Source of the DNA: an uncultured Pelagibacteraceae bacterium
Lineage (GTDB): Bacteria; Pseudomonadota; Alphaproteobacteria; Pelagibacterales; Pelagibacteraceae
Reading direction: 5' to 3'
Length of the DNA stretch: 64,000 nt
Assembly (NCBI GenBank): GCA_902616245.1
Contig: CACMSB010000002.1
Location: 1 to 64,000, forward strand
Both the position numbers and the translations under genes were made by a program. Positions 9,749 to 17,703 of this stretch are shown here, one piece after another. The stretch's first letter is position 1; each line of letters begins with the position of its first letter. The notes under the pieces were generated by a model that saw nothing but the letters and a program-made list of their open reading frames with translations, ran no database searches and was not told the origin of the DNA.

Positions 9749-9808
9749 GATTGATTTTCTCCTTTGATTACAACTTAATCTTTTTTTTAAGTGACTTCAA
9801 CTTAATGG

Positions 9809-10582
9809 TTACTTGTTTTTCCAACTTGGATTTCTTTTTTCGATAAATGCACTTATACCCTCTTTAGCATCATAAGATGACATATTAAGTGTCATCATCT
9901 TACTTGTATAATCGTAAGCTTTGTTAAGAGGCATTTCTAATTGTTTATAAAAACCTTTTTTACCTATTTTGATGGTTAAATTTGATTTTGAAGATATTTT
10001 TTTTGCAATATCTAAAACTTTTTTATTCAAAGTATTTTGGCTGTAATGATCATTTATCAAACCTATTTCCTTTGCATATTTTGCAGTAATCGGATCTCCA
10101 GTTAGGAGCATTTCCATCATTCTTTTTCTACTAATTTTTCGACTGACAGCTACCATTGGAGTACTGCAAAATAATCCAATTTTTACTCCAGGTGTAGCAA
10201 ACGTTGCTGAGTTCGTACTATATGCAAGATCACAACTGGCAGCTAGTTGACATCCTGCTGCATAAGCTGCTCCATGTACTTTCGCTATCACTGGTTTGTT
10301 TCCCTCCACAATTTGCATCATAAGTTTTGAACAAAGTTTAAAAAGTTTTAGATGATTAGATCTATTTTTTATACCACTTACCTCTTTTAAGTTATGGCCT
10401 GCACTAAATCCTTTTCCAGCTCCTTCTAAAATAATGACCCTTGTTTCTTTATCATTATCTAATTTTTTGAATGCCTTTAATAAAGATGAAAGGGTTTTGT
10501 AGGATAATGAATTATAAGTTTTTGGATCATTAATTAAAACTCTTTTAACGCCTGGTGATAATTTATTTATTTTTACAGTCAT
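9809..10582 (-). CDS. Enoyl-CoA hydratase/isomerase family protein, ECHDC3-like
   Basis: This crotonase-fold protein has 257 residues. The first oxyanion-hole strand is LEGAGKGFSAGHNLKEV and the second is HGAAYAAGCQLAASCDLAYS. The next segment, FATPGVKIGLFCSTPMVAVS, matches the ECHDC3-type subgroup. Where classical enoyl-CoA hydratase has a catalytic Glu (xPExxLG), this protein has Gly, so ordinary hydration of enoyl-CoA is doubtful. Its ATG abuts the stop of the nucleotidyltransferase gene upstream, making it the last gene of the egtB-to-ECH operon. What CoA ester it acts on, and whether it is catalytic, is unknown. Confidence 0.8.
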   Translation of the reverse strand: MTVKINKLSPGVKRVLINDPKTYNSLSYKTLSSLLKAFKKLDNDKETRVIILEGAGKGFSAGHNLKEVSGIKNRSNHLKLFKLCSKLMMQIVEGNKPVIAKVHGAAYAAGCQLAASCDLAYSTNSATFATPGVKIGLFCSTPMVAVSRKISRKRMMEMLLTGDPITAKYAKEIGLINDHYSQNTLNKKVLDIAKKISSKSNLTIKIGKKGFYKQLEMPLNKAYDYTSKMMTLNMSSYDAKEGISAFIEKRNPSWKNK

Positions 10583-10957
10583 TTACTTTAATTTGCCTTC
10601 TTCTCTCATCTTAGCTCTAATTTTAGTTGCTGAAATTTTTTGAATTTCTTCAGGCAAAACTATTTCTTCAATTTTATATCCAACACCTCTTCCATAACAA
10701 ATATTTGTAATATTAGGGACAAGCATAATTTTGAACCTGCCCTCAAACTCTGGATTAAGTTTTTCCTCAATATTTTTTTTGACAGTTTCAAAATCAAATG
10801 GGTTATCATCAACACCTTGTACATCTCTAATTTGAATACATACTTGTCCTGTTTTTTTTATAATTTCCTTAAATAGAGTATAGTGACCATCATGAAACGG
10901 TTGCCATCTTCCTAACATTTGAGCTGTTGGTTTTTTATTGTCCCATTGATACGTCAT
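10583..10957 (-). CDS. Small nucleotidyltransferase (HxGH fold)
   Basis: This 124-residue cytidylyl/adenylyltransferase-fold protein carries GRWQPFHDGHYTLF near the N-terminus (the (H/R)xGH nucleotide-binding motif) and ISATKIRAKM near the C-terminus, matching the ISxTxIR element. I chose the start at MTYQWDN because its ATG overlaps the kinase stop in an ATGA junction. It is close in size to glycerol-3-phosphate cytidylyltransferase and NadM-like enzymes. It does not resemble ATP sulfurylase beyond the shared fold. Paired with an APS-kinase-like protein and a Rieske oxygenase, it may activate a phosphorylated intermediate as an NMP derivative. The substrate is unknown. Confidence 0.78.
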   Translation of the reverse strand: MTYQWDNKKPTAQMLGRWQPFHDGHYTLFKEIIKKTGQVCIQIRDVQGVDDNPFDFETVKKNIEEKLNPEFEGRFKIMLVPNITNICYGRGVGYKIEEIVLPEEIQKISATKIRAKMREEGKLK

Positions 10958-11364
10958 TTTTTTATCTCCTTTAAAATCTTTGGTGCCCAAGACTTAGCAT
11001 CTTGCGATGTAACATGAAAATCATATTTTTCTGGTTTAACAAACATTTTATTAGTGTCATCAAACCTGCCTTCTTTTATAGTATCTACCCAAACTACATA
11101 ATCTGCAGGAAATAAACTTCTTGCCTTTGGAGTTGGGCAAATAAAATCCGCAATCACATAATTTCCTTCTTCTTTTAATTTTAATGCAAAGTCAGCCATT
11201 CTTTTTGCTTGTCTTGTTCTTCCCTCTTCTGAAAAATCCCAATCGTTTGCAGCTTTTCTTACTTCATCTGCATTTAATCTTTTTGCATTCAATAAGGGAG
11301 CAAGTTCATCAGCTAATGTAGTTTTTCCTGCGCCTGGAAGTCCCATAATTAATATAATTTTCAT
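10954..11364 (-). CDS. Adenylylsulfate-kinase-like P-loop kinase
   Basis: This 136-residue P-loop protein has Walker A GLPGAGKTTLADELA at about residue 8, then LNADEVRKAANDWDFSEEGR and YVIADFICPTPKARSLF, in the order seen in APS kinase (CysC). It is shorter than typical CysC (about 200 residues). The window has no ATP sulfurylase or other assimilatory sulfate genes, and SAR11 is generally considered to lack that pathway, so APS may not be its substrate. It is the fifth gene of the run from egtB, 15 bases after the Rieske gene, and overlaps the nucleotidyltransferase. A small-molecule kinase role is inferred from this pairing. Confidence 0.75.
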   Translation of the reverse strand: MKIILIMGLPGAGKTTLADELAPLLNAKRLNADEVRKAANDWDFSEEGRTRQAKRMADFALKLKEEGNYVIADFICPTPKARSLFPADYVVWVDTIKEGRFDDTNKMFVKPEKYDFHVTSQDAKSWAPKILKEIKK

Positions 11365-11379
11365 TTTTAGGTTTTAACT

Positions 11380-12555
11380 TTAAATTAAATTACCAGCAAC
11401 CCACTTATGAAAATGATGTGTTGGATTGTCCATCTTTGGAGAAAAATTACCACCATTATAAGCTGGAGAGTTTCTGCCTATTTGCATACTTTGAATTATA
11501 TCTACATCTTCTTTTTGAATATCTTCCCATTGTTTGTGATTTTTTTGTCTTAGGGATTTATATTTTGTTGAATTTGCTGCTTCATCTCCTACATAATAAA
11601 TTTCCATATGTTCTATTGTAAACTCATGATTGATTGGCTCTAACCAATAAGCATAATAATGATCTTTGTGAATCCCTAACATTACATTTGGGAATAGCGC
11701 TACATACTCAGCTATATTTTCCATATCTTTAGGCCAATTAGGAAAGCATGGAAACTTTTCATTTCCTTCAAACCTTGGATTATAAACCACTGTTCCTTGT
11801 CCGGCGAAACGATTTGGAAGACCTTGAATATGATAGTGATCTTCTAACTTTGAATAAGAATTTAATCCTGGATGAACCCAAGGCAAATGATAGCTTTCAC
11901 AATAATTTTCAATTGCAAATTTCCAATTACATTTTGCATCTAATTTAAAATAACCATAGTCGTGTGCATGATAAATTAAATCTCTATCTTTCAATGGCCA
12001 AAATTTTTCCCATCTTTCACTTAAAGGACTAATGTAAACCTCAAATGAAGTTTCATTGTTATTAATATTAATCATAATTAGATCTAACCAAATATATGAT
12101 CTTATCTCTTTTAAATTACTTTTTGATTTATCAAATTCAGGTGTTTGATGAATATTTATGCCTCCTATATGAGGTGTAGCAACTAATTTTCCTTCTAAGT
12201 CATATGACCATGAATGATATGAGCACCTAATAACATTTCTAATTTTGCCAGCTTCTTTAACTAATTTAACTCCTCTATGACTACAAATATTATGAAAAAC
12301 TTTTATTTCTTTATTTTTTGTTCTAACAATAAGTAAGGGTATTCCAAGCAAATCAATTGGTTTCACATCACCTTCATCTGGAATAGAACTTCCAACTCCT
12401 ATTACTATCCACTTATCTTCAAATAATTTTTTTCTTTCAATTAAAGTATATTCTTTACTGATGTAACATTCATTTGGTAAACCATGAGCCTCACTAATTG
12501 GTTTCGATACAATATCTAACTTTTGTTTATCTATAATGTTGTAAATATCTGACAT
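11380..12555 (-). CDS. Rieske non-haem iron oxygenase, alpha subunit
   Basis: This 391-residue aromatic-ring-hydroxylating dioxygenase-type oxygenase has the Rieske [2Fe-2S] ligands C91 and H93 (CSHRG) and C111 and H114 (CSYHSW). The mononuclear iron site is in WKFAIENYCESYHLPWVHPG (H223 and H228), with a third acidic ligand probably in QKEDVDII. This layout is close to glycine betaine/carnitine-type N-demethylases as well as ring hydroxylases. No reductase gene adjoins, though a [2Fe-2S] ferredoxin lies 3 kb downstream. The gene is four bases after a SAM methyltransferase gene and in the operon with egtB and egtD. A quaternary-amine substrate is attractive but unproven. Confidence 0.85.
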   Translation of the reverse strand: MSDIYNIIDKQKLDIVSKPISEAHGLPNECYISKEYTLIERKKLFEDKWIVIGVGSSIPDEGDVKPIDLLGIPLLIVRTKNKEIKVFHNICSHRGVKLVKEAGKIRNVIRCSYHSWSYDLEGKLVATPHIGGINIHQTPEFDKSKSNLKEIRSYIWLDLIMININNNETSFEVYISPLSERWEKFWPLKDRDLIYHAHDYGYFKLDAKCNWKFAIENYCESYHLPWVHPGLNSYSKLEDHYHIQGLPNRFAGQGTVVYNPRFEGNEKFPCFPNWPKDMENIAEYVALFPNVMLGIHKDHYYAYWLEPINHEFTIEHMEIYYVGDEAANSTKYKSLRQKNHKQWEDIQKEDVDIIQSMQIGRNSPAYNGGNFSPKMDNPTHHFHKWVAGNLI

Positions 12556-12558
12556 GGC

Positions 12559-13188
12559 TTACTTTATCACTTGATATAAACCTAACCAAGCATTTACGTC
12601 TTTACTCGCAATGTAATTTGACTTAAAAAATTTTATTTCTTTCCATTTATTTTGCTGTTTAAGTTGATCGATTTTTTTATCAAAACCATATTCTTCATGT
12701 ATTCCCTCATTAATAGTAAAACAGATAAATCCATCATTCTTTGTAATCCTGATAAATTCCTCCAAAGCTGGAGGCTTTACATGTCCAAAAGTAAATGTAC
12801 CAACACACATAACAGAGTCATATTCGTCATCTTTTTTATTAATGGGTTTATTCAAGTCAACTTGTTCAAGCTTTTCATAAAGATCATCTGGTACCAATTC
12901 TAATAATTTTTTTGAAAGATCTGCTCCATGAAAATTTTTAAAACCATATTTTTTTAATTCAACACCCACCAATCCAGTTCCACAACCAGCATCATAAATT
13001 TTTGCATCTTTGTTTTTTTGGAATTCTGAAAATACTTTTGTAGTTTCTTTTGGTCCTGTGTAATTCCAATCGACCATATCTTTATCATATTTATTACCAT
13101 CTCCCCACTCATCATAATATTTCATTACTTCATCGGTGTCTTTCAACTTATAGATGGGAATTTTGTTACCTACATCTTTTTGCGCCAT
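12559..13188 (-). CDS. SAM-dependent methyltransferase, class I
   Basis: This protein of 209 residues has motif I IYDAGCGTGLVGVELKKYG at about residue 62, motif II LSKKLLELVPDDLYEKL, and post-motif YDSVMCVGTFTFGHV. This resembles the Williams-Beuren-type (methyltransferase 27-like) group. The N-terminus KDTDEVMKYYDEWGDGNKYD is a substrate-cap element common in that group. It lies eight bases after egtD and four before the Rieske oxygenase. The substrate is unknown. Given its neighbours, methylation of an amine, imidazole or carboxylate intermediate is possible. Confidence 0.78.
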   Translation of the reverse strand: MAQKDVGNKIPIYKLKDTDEVMKYYDEWGDGNKYDKDMVDWNYTGPKETTKVFSEFQKNKDAKIYDAGCGTGLVGVELKKYGFKNFHGADLSKKLLELVPDDLYEKLEQVDLNKPINKKDDEYDSVMCVGTFTFGHVKPPALEEFIRITKNDGFICFTINEGIHEEYGFDKKIDQLKQQNKWKEIKFFKSNYIASKDVNAWLGLYQVIK

Positions 13189-13196
13189 GATAAAAC

Positions 13197-14159
13197 TTAC
13201 TTCACTTTTAATAAAAAAACTCCAAAATAATTTTTTTTATCAGTAAAATATTTTAAGACTTTAAAGCCAGATTTATTGACTAATTTAACAAAGTTATTTT
13301 TTGAATATTTATGAGAATTTTCAGTATGAATGGTTTCATCTTTAGTAAATTTAATATTCTTTTTATTAATTTTTAATGTTAAATTTTTTTTCGAAATAAG
13401 ATGCATTTCAATTCTATTTTTTTTTAAATTATAGAATGCTTTATGTTCAAAATCTTTAGTTTGAAATTTTGAATTACAAATTTTATTTACTACATTTAAT
13501 ATATTTTTATTAAATTTAGCTGTTACTCCCAATTTATCATTATAAGCATTTTCAAGTGTCTTCTTATTTTTGATTAAATCTACCCCAATTACTAAATAAG
13601 AATTTTTACCAATGATTTTTGAAAAATTTTTTAATATTTTTTTTGCATTTTTAGGTAAATAATTTCCTATGGTCGATCCTGGAAAAAAACTGACTATTTT
13701 TTTTTTATTTTTTAAAATTTTATTTAATCTATTAGTCTGACTAAAGTCAGCACAGATTGCTGTTACTTTTAAATCTGAGAATTTTTTTGCAATTACTGAT
13801 GCATTTTTAAACAAATATTCCTTACTAATATCTATAGGAATATATTCTTTGGGTTCGCTTAAAGATTTTATAAATTTATTAATTTTTTTATTTGAACCAC
13901 TACCAAATTCTACAATTGTTGAATTAATTGGTAATTTCTTTCTTATCTCTTTTTGTAAGCTGCCTAGTATTTCTAACTCTTTATTTGTTGGGTAATATTC
14001 TTTAAGGTTTGTAATTTTATTAAATAACTTCGAACCTTTTTCATCGTAAAAATATTTAGGTAGTAAATATTTTTGTTTTTTTTTTAATAATCCTTGTAAG
14101 ATTAATTTTTTATCATCTTGAATTTGATTGTTTATATTTATTAATTTTAAATTAGACAC
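13197..14159 (-). CDS. egtD: L-histidine N-alpha-methyltransferase, EgtD family
   Basis: EgtD (320 residues) trimethylates histidine to hercynine, the first step of ergothioneine synthesis. The family signature is extensive: KYFYDEKGSKLFNKITNLKE, YYPTNKELEIL, VEFGSGSNKKINKFI, FFPGSTIGNY, and GVDLIKNKKTLENAYND with GVTAKFNKNIL, and IHTENSHKYS near the end. It starts with GTG, which overlaps the egtB TAG by one base (TAGTG). The protein is unusually lysine/asparagine rich, reflecting the AT-rich genome. The pairing with EgtB makes the pathway assignment firm. EgtC and an obvious EgtE lyase are absent nearby. Confidence 0.9.
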   Translation of the reverse strand: MSNLKLININNQIQDDKKLILQGLLKKKQKYLLPKYFYDEKGSKLFNKITNLKEYYPTNKELEILGSLQKEIRKKLPINSTIVEFGSGSNKKINKFIKSLSEPKEYIPIDISKEYLFKNASVIAKKFSDLKVTAICADFSQTNRLNKILKNKKKIVSFFPGSTIGNYLPKNAKKILKNFSKIIGKNSYLVIGVDLIKNKKTLENAYNDKLGVTAKFNKNILNVVNKICNSKFQTKDFEHKAFYNLKKNRIEMHLISKKNLTLKINKKNIKFTKDETIHTENSHKYSKNNFVKLVNKSGFKVLKYFTDKKNYFGVFLLKVK

Positions 14160-15376
14160 TAGATGTCATCAGCTAATCTGACGCCACAGAACTGCCAAGT
14201 ATCACTTGGGTAAAAGAAATTTCTATAAGATGCTCTAATATGATTAATAGATGTAGAATGCGAACCACCTTTTAAAACAAATTGATTGCACATAAACTTA
14301 TTATTATATTCTCCTAAATTCCCTTCATATGGTTTATATTTTTTGTAAGGCGTGTAATTACTGCTTGTCCATGCCCATAAATTTCCATAAATATCGTCTG
14401 CTTTTTCTTCAACTTCATGAAAAATTTTATTTTCTAAAAAATTACCTTTTTTCTCAGATTGTTTTAAAAAATACTCTAATTCAAATTCAGTTGGTAATCG
14501 TTTATTTTTGTATCTTGCAAAAGCATCAGCCTCATAGAAACTTATATGAGAAACTGGTTTTTCATTATCAATTTTCTTTACACCGTTTAATGTAAAATAA
14601 TTATTGTTATCTATCCAATACATCGGTCTATCTAATTTATTATTATTTACAAAGTCCCATCCATCAGATAACCAATACTCATGGTTTTTATATCCACCGT
14701 CACTAATAAATTCTTTCCACTCTCCATTAGTTACAAATGAATGTATTTTAAAAGGATCTAATTGTGTTTCTGATACTGGTAATTCATTATCGTAACAAAA
14801 AATATCCTCGTTGTTTCCATATTTAAATTTTTTACTAGTTTCTAATTTCAATTCATTTTCCTGTTTTGCAGTTGGTTTATCGTCGTTAGAATTATAAGTC
14901 GGCATCAATGGATTGTTGTAAAAAATATTTTTAATATCCATTAACATTAATTCTTGATGCTGTTGTTCGTGATTTGAACCTAGTTCAACTAAAAATGATG
15001 TTCTGTTATTTTTTGTTCTTTTTAAAAATTCAATAATATTTTCAGTTACATAATGTCTGTAATTAACTACATCTTTTAATAGCGGTCTATTTAGTGAACC
15101 TCTCTTATTTCTAGGATTAAACTCACCTACAGAATTATAATACGAGTTAAATATGTAATTATAATCCTTGTTAAAAGGTTTGTAACTTTCATCCAATTCA
15201 GACAAGATGAATTTTTCGAAGAACCATGTGGTGTGACCAAGATGCCACTTAAGTGGGCTAACATTTTTGCTGGGCTGTATGACCATATCCTCAGCCTCTA
15301 AGTTCTCGCACAGAGATAGCGTTTGCTGTCTTGTTTTGGAGAATAATTCTGTAATTTGAGATAATTTATTTTCCAT
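14159..15376 (-). CDS. egtB: Ergothioneine biosynthesis sulfoxide synthase, EgtB family
   Basis: EgtB (405 residues) is an iron enzyme that joins a thiol donor (cysteine or gamma-glutamylcysteine) to hercynine with O2. The N-terminal DinB-type domain shows WHLGHTTWFFEKF (H45/H48) and the HX3HXE iron motif HEQQHQE (H136, H140, E142). The C-terminal formylglycine-generating-enzyme fold ends with LKGGSHSTSINHIRASYRNF and WQFCGVRLADD. This is the EgtB layout; no methyltransferase domain is fused, which argues against OvoA. It is the first gene of the minus-strand operon, divergent from the MTHFR-family gene with about 100 bases between. Confidence 0.9.
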   Translation of the reverse strand: MENKLSQITELFSKTRQQTLSLCENLEAEDMVIQPSKNVSPLKWHLGHTTWFFEKFILSELDESYKPFNKDYNYIFNSYYNSVGEFNPRNKRGSLNRPLLKDVVNYRHYVTENIIEFLKRTKNNRTSFLVELGSNHEQQHQELMLMDIKNIFYNNPLMPTYNSNDDKPTAKQENELKLETSKKFKYGNNEDIFCYDNELPVSETQLDPFKIHSFVTNGEWKEFISDGGYKNHEYWLSDGWDFVNNNKLDRPMYWIDNNNYFTLNGVKKIDNEKPVSHISFYEADAFARYKNKRLPTEFELEYFLKQSEKKGNFLENKIFHEVEEKADDIYGNLWAWTSSNYTPYKKYKPYEGNLGEYNNKFMCNQFVLKGGSHSTSINHIRASYRNFFYPSDTWQFCGVRLADDI

Positions 15377-15480
15377 GACTAAATTTAATTAAATTTTCGG
15401 ATCATGACAATGGGTTACAATGTGTTCAGTTGTTTAATATTTTTATAGACACGGAATATAAAATAATTAAGAATTTAGTT

Positions 15481-16209
15481 ATGAATTTTTCTTTAGAAAT
15501 AGGTCCTAAAACTGATTTAAGTACGTTGCCTAAGGTAAAAGATGTTTATGTTACAATGCTACCTGGAGGTGATTATAAAGAGACTGCTCAACAATCTGGA
15601 GAGTTAGTTAAAGAGGGATTTAATCCAGTTCCTCACTTCCCAGCAAGGTCAATAAATGATGAAAATCAGCTAAAAGATTATGTTTCTAGATGTAAAGATT
15701 CGGGTGTTAAGCAGGTCTTGGTGATAGGTGGAAGTCGTGACCCGATCGGAAAATTTGATAGCTCATATCAAATGTTAGAGACAGGGTTTTTTGATGGTAT
15801 CAAGATTGGAATTGCTGGACATCCCGAGGGGAGTCCTGATATATCCGACTCTGATTTAGAAAAAGCTATGATAGATAAAAAGCCTTATGCTGATTATATA
15901 GTTACACAATGGCTAATGGATACTCAGCCTATTATAGATTTTATCTCAAAACAAACAATACCAGTTCATGTTGGAATAACTGGGCCAATGAAAATATCTA
16001 GCTTAATTAAATTTGCTAATATTGTAGGGGCAAAAAATTCCATTAACTTTCTTAAATCTAATTTTAGTAAGGCGTTAGATTTATTGAAACCTAAAGACCC
16101 TAATGATTTAATTGGGAAAGTTAAATCGCATACTGATTATTTCCACATTTATACATTCGGCGGCTTGAAGGAAACTAACAAGTGGTTGAAGGAGAATAAC
16201 TATGTCTAA
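15481..16209 (+). CDS. Methylenetetrahydrofolate reductase family protein
   Basis: This 242-residue flavoprotein-type TIM barrel resembles MetF/MTHFR. Visible elements are YVTMLPGGDYKETAQQSGEL, FNPVPHFPARSINDENQL (compare the PHF/ARS region of the family), VLVIGGSRDPIGKFDSS, IGIAGHPEGSPDI and VTQWLMDTQPIIDFI. It is shorter than MetF (about 290). I start it at the ATG at 15481 rather than an upstream TTG. It overlaps the following GcvT-fold gene by eight bases, so the two are coupled. A sensible role is converting 5-methyl-THF made by the downstream demethylase to 5,10-methylene-THF. Confidence 0.82.
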   Translation: MNFSLEIGPKTDLSTLPKVKDVYVTMLPGGDYKETAQQSGELVKEGFNPVPHFPARSINDENQLKDYVSRCKDSGVKQVLVIGGSRDPIGKFDSSYQMLETGFFDGIKIGIAGHPEGSPDISDSDLEKAMIDKKPYADYIVTQWLMDTQPIIDFISKQTIPVHVGITGPMKISSLIKFANIVGAKNSINFLKSNFSKALDLLKPKDPNDLIGKVKSHTDYFHIYTFGGLKETNKWLKENNYV

Positions 16210-17557
16210 TGAATTTGACTATAGTAAACTAAGACATACAACATCAGTAGATCAGTCTGATAGAAAAGTACCATACAATTTAAGGCAAAGCGGACCTACT
16301 AAAGTTGAGATGCTAATATCAACAAGAGTAAGGAAATCTCCATACTGGCATTTATCTATGAAGGCAGGATGTTGGAGAGCAACTGTTTATAACAGAATTT
16401 ATCATCCAAGAGGTTATGTTAAACCTGAAGATGGTGGTGCAATGGTTGAGTACGAAGCAATTAAAAACCATGTAACAATGTGGAATGTTGCAGTTGAAAG
16501 ACAAATACAAGTTAAAGGACCAGATGCAGAAAAATTCGTTGATTATGTAATTACAAGAGATGCTACAAAAATTTCTCCAATGAGAGGAAGATATGTAATT
16601 TTGTGTAATGCATATGGAGGAGTATTAAATGATCCTATTCTTTTAAGAATATCTAAAGATGAATTTTGGTTTAGTTTATCAGATAGTGATATTGGATTAT
16701 ATCTACAAGGAGTAAATGCAGATGAAAGGTTTAATGTTCAAATTAATGAAATAGATGCTTGTCCTGTGCAAATTCAAGGTCCTAAAGCAAAAGCTTTAAT
16801 GAAAGATCTTTGTGGAAGTGAAGTTGACATAGACAACATGCCTTTTTATGGATTGGCGTCTGCAAAAGTTGGTGGAAGAAGTTGTATTATTTCTCAAACA
16901 GGTTTTTCAGGCGAGTCTGGATTTGAAATATATTTAAGAGAAGCAACTTTATATGCCGAAGATATGTGGAATGCTGTTCTTGAAGCAGGTAAAAAACATA
17001 ACTTAATGGTGATTGCTCCTGCACACCATAGAAGAATTCAGGCTGGAATTCTTTCATGGGGACAAGATATGGATCATGAACATAATCCTTTTCAATGTAA
17101 TCTTGGATATCAAGTTTCTTTATCTGGCAAAGGTGAATGGAACAAAAAAGGTGATTATGTTGGTAAAAAAGCTCTCGAGAAAATGAAAGCTGATTTAAAA
17201 GCAGGTCATAAACCTTACAAACTTCAATTAGTTGGACTTGAATTAGGAGGAAAACCTATTGAAGAATATGCTCCAGATTTTTGGTTAATTTCAGAGAACG
17301 GCAGTGAGCCTGTAGGATTTATAACTTCTCCATGGTTTCACCCAGAAAAGGGGAAAAATATTGCTATGGGATATGTTCCATTTGATGGCACGCTAAATGC
17401 AAATGGTTTTCCAAGAGGTAAGGTTGGATCGAAATTTAAAGTCCATCTACCAGAAAAATATTCTGATAAACCTGGGGAACCAGTTGATGCAGTTGTAGTT
17501 GATATTCCATTTACAGAATCTTACAACGCAAATACAAGAGAAGTAGTCAGTAAGTGA
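16202..17557 (+). CDS. DmdA-like GcvT-fold, folate-dependent demethylase
   Basis: This 451-residue member of the aminomethyltransferase (GcvT) fold looks closest to DMSP demethylase DmdA. Compare WNVAVERQIQVKGPDAEKFV, LNDPILLRISKDEFWFSLSD, DIGLYLQGV and LSWGQDMDHEHNPFQCNLGY with the same elements in DmdA. It is about 80 residues longer than canonical SAR11 DmdA, with extra N-terminal sequence (residues 1-60) and a C-terminal extension. It should therefore be treated as a paralogue. The coupled MTHFR gene indicates that the product is methyl-THF. Substrate candidates are sulfonium, N-methyl or O-methyl compounds. A hairpin lies directly after the stop. Confidence 0.75.
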   Translation: MSNEFDYSKLRHTTSVDQSDRKVPYNLRQSGPTKVEMLISTRVRKSPYWHLSMKAGCWRATVYNRIYHPRGYVKPEDGGAMVEYEAIKNHVTMWNVAVERQIQVKGPDAEKFVDYVITRDATKISPMRGRYVILCNAYGGVLNDPILLRISKDEFWFSLSDSDIGLYLQGVNADERFNVQINEIDACPVQIQGPKAKALMKDLCGSEVDIDNMPFYGLASAKVGGRSCIISQTGFSGESGFEIYLREATLYAEDMWNAVLEAGKKHNLMVIAPAHHRRIQAGILSWGQDMDHEHNPFQCNLGYQVSLSGKGEWNKKGDYVGKKALEKMKADLKAGHKPYKLQLVGLELGGKPIEEYAPDFWLISENGSEPVGFITSPWFHPEKGKNIAMGYVPFDGTLNANGFPRGKVGSKFKVHLPEKYSDKPGEPVDAVVVDIPFTESYNANTREVVSK

Positions 17558-17568
17558 TAAAAATTTTT

Positions 17569-17593
17569 TTAGGGGGAATTTAATTCCCCCTAA
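17569..17593 (+). promoter_or_regulatory. Perfect 12-bp inverted repeat after the DmdA-like gene
   Basis: TTAGGGGGAATT is followed after a single T by its exact complement AATTCCCCCTAA, a strong G/C-rich stem in an otherwise AT-rich region. The run of T lies upstream (17564-17570) rather than downstream, so it is not a standard intrinsic terminator on the plus strand. The next gene starts three bases later and the right arm covers its ribosome-binding position. It may cap or stabilise the upstream mRNA, or restrict translation of the 35-residue peptide. Confidence 0.5.
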
Positions 17594-17595
17594 AT

Positions 17596-17703
17596 ATGAC
17601 GAAAACCTTTTTCATGGTTGTTTGCATTATAATCGCTATTGCTCTAATAGTATTCCCATTAATCGTTTCATATAAGGCGCAAAAAAAAAATAAAGATAAT
17701 TAA
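17596..17703 (+). CDS. 35-residue single-helix membrane peptide
   Basis: A small ATG frame encodes MTKTFFMVVCIIIAIALIVF, then PLIVSYKAQKKNKDN. It has one hydrophobic helix (about residues 5-26) followed by a short basic tail, so the topology should be N-out or buried with a cytoplasmic C-terminus. Its TAA overlaps the ATG of the YIP1 gene by one base (TAATG), the same coupling used by real genes across this window, which is the main support for calling it. No family is recognised and there is no Shine-Dalgarno, only the stem-loop arm. It could be a leader peptide for the YIP1 protein or a small membrane partner. Confidence 0.5.
   Translation: MTKTFFMVVCIIIAIALIVFPLIVSYKAQKKNKDN

Noticed and set aside
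10583..11364. A bifunctional PAPS-synthesis pair (ATP sulfurylase plus APS kinase)
   Set aside because: The 124-residue partner is far too small for ATP sulfurylase and lacks its motifs; only the nucleotidyltransferase fold is shared.
14159..15376. OvoA (ovothiol) instead of EgtB
   Set aside because: OvoA has a fused C-terminal methyltransferase domain, absent here, and a separate EgtD follows.
16202..17557. Calling this gene dmdA
   Set aside because: Strong likeness to DmdA is visible, but the extra N- and C-terminal length and coupling to MTHFR suggest a paralogue, so no symbol was given.
17564..17593. Intrinsic terminator on the plus strand
   Set aside because: The T run lies before the stem, not after it, and the next small gene starts three bases downstream. 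Recorded as a hairpin of unknown role.
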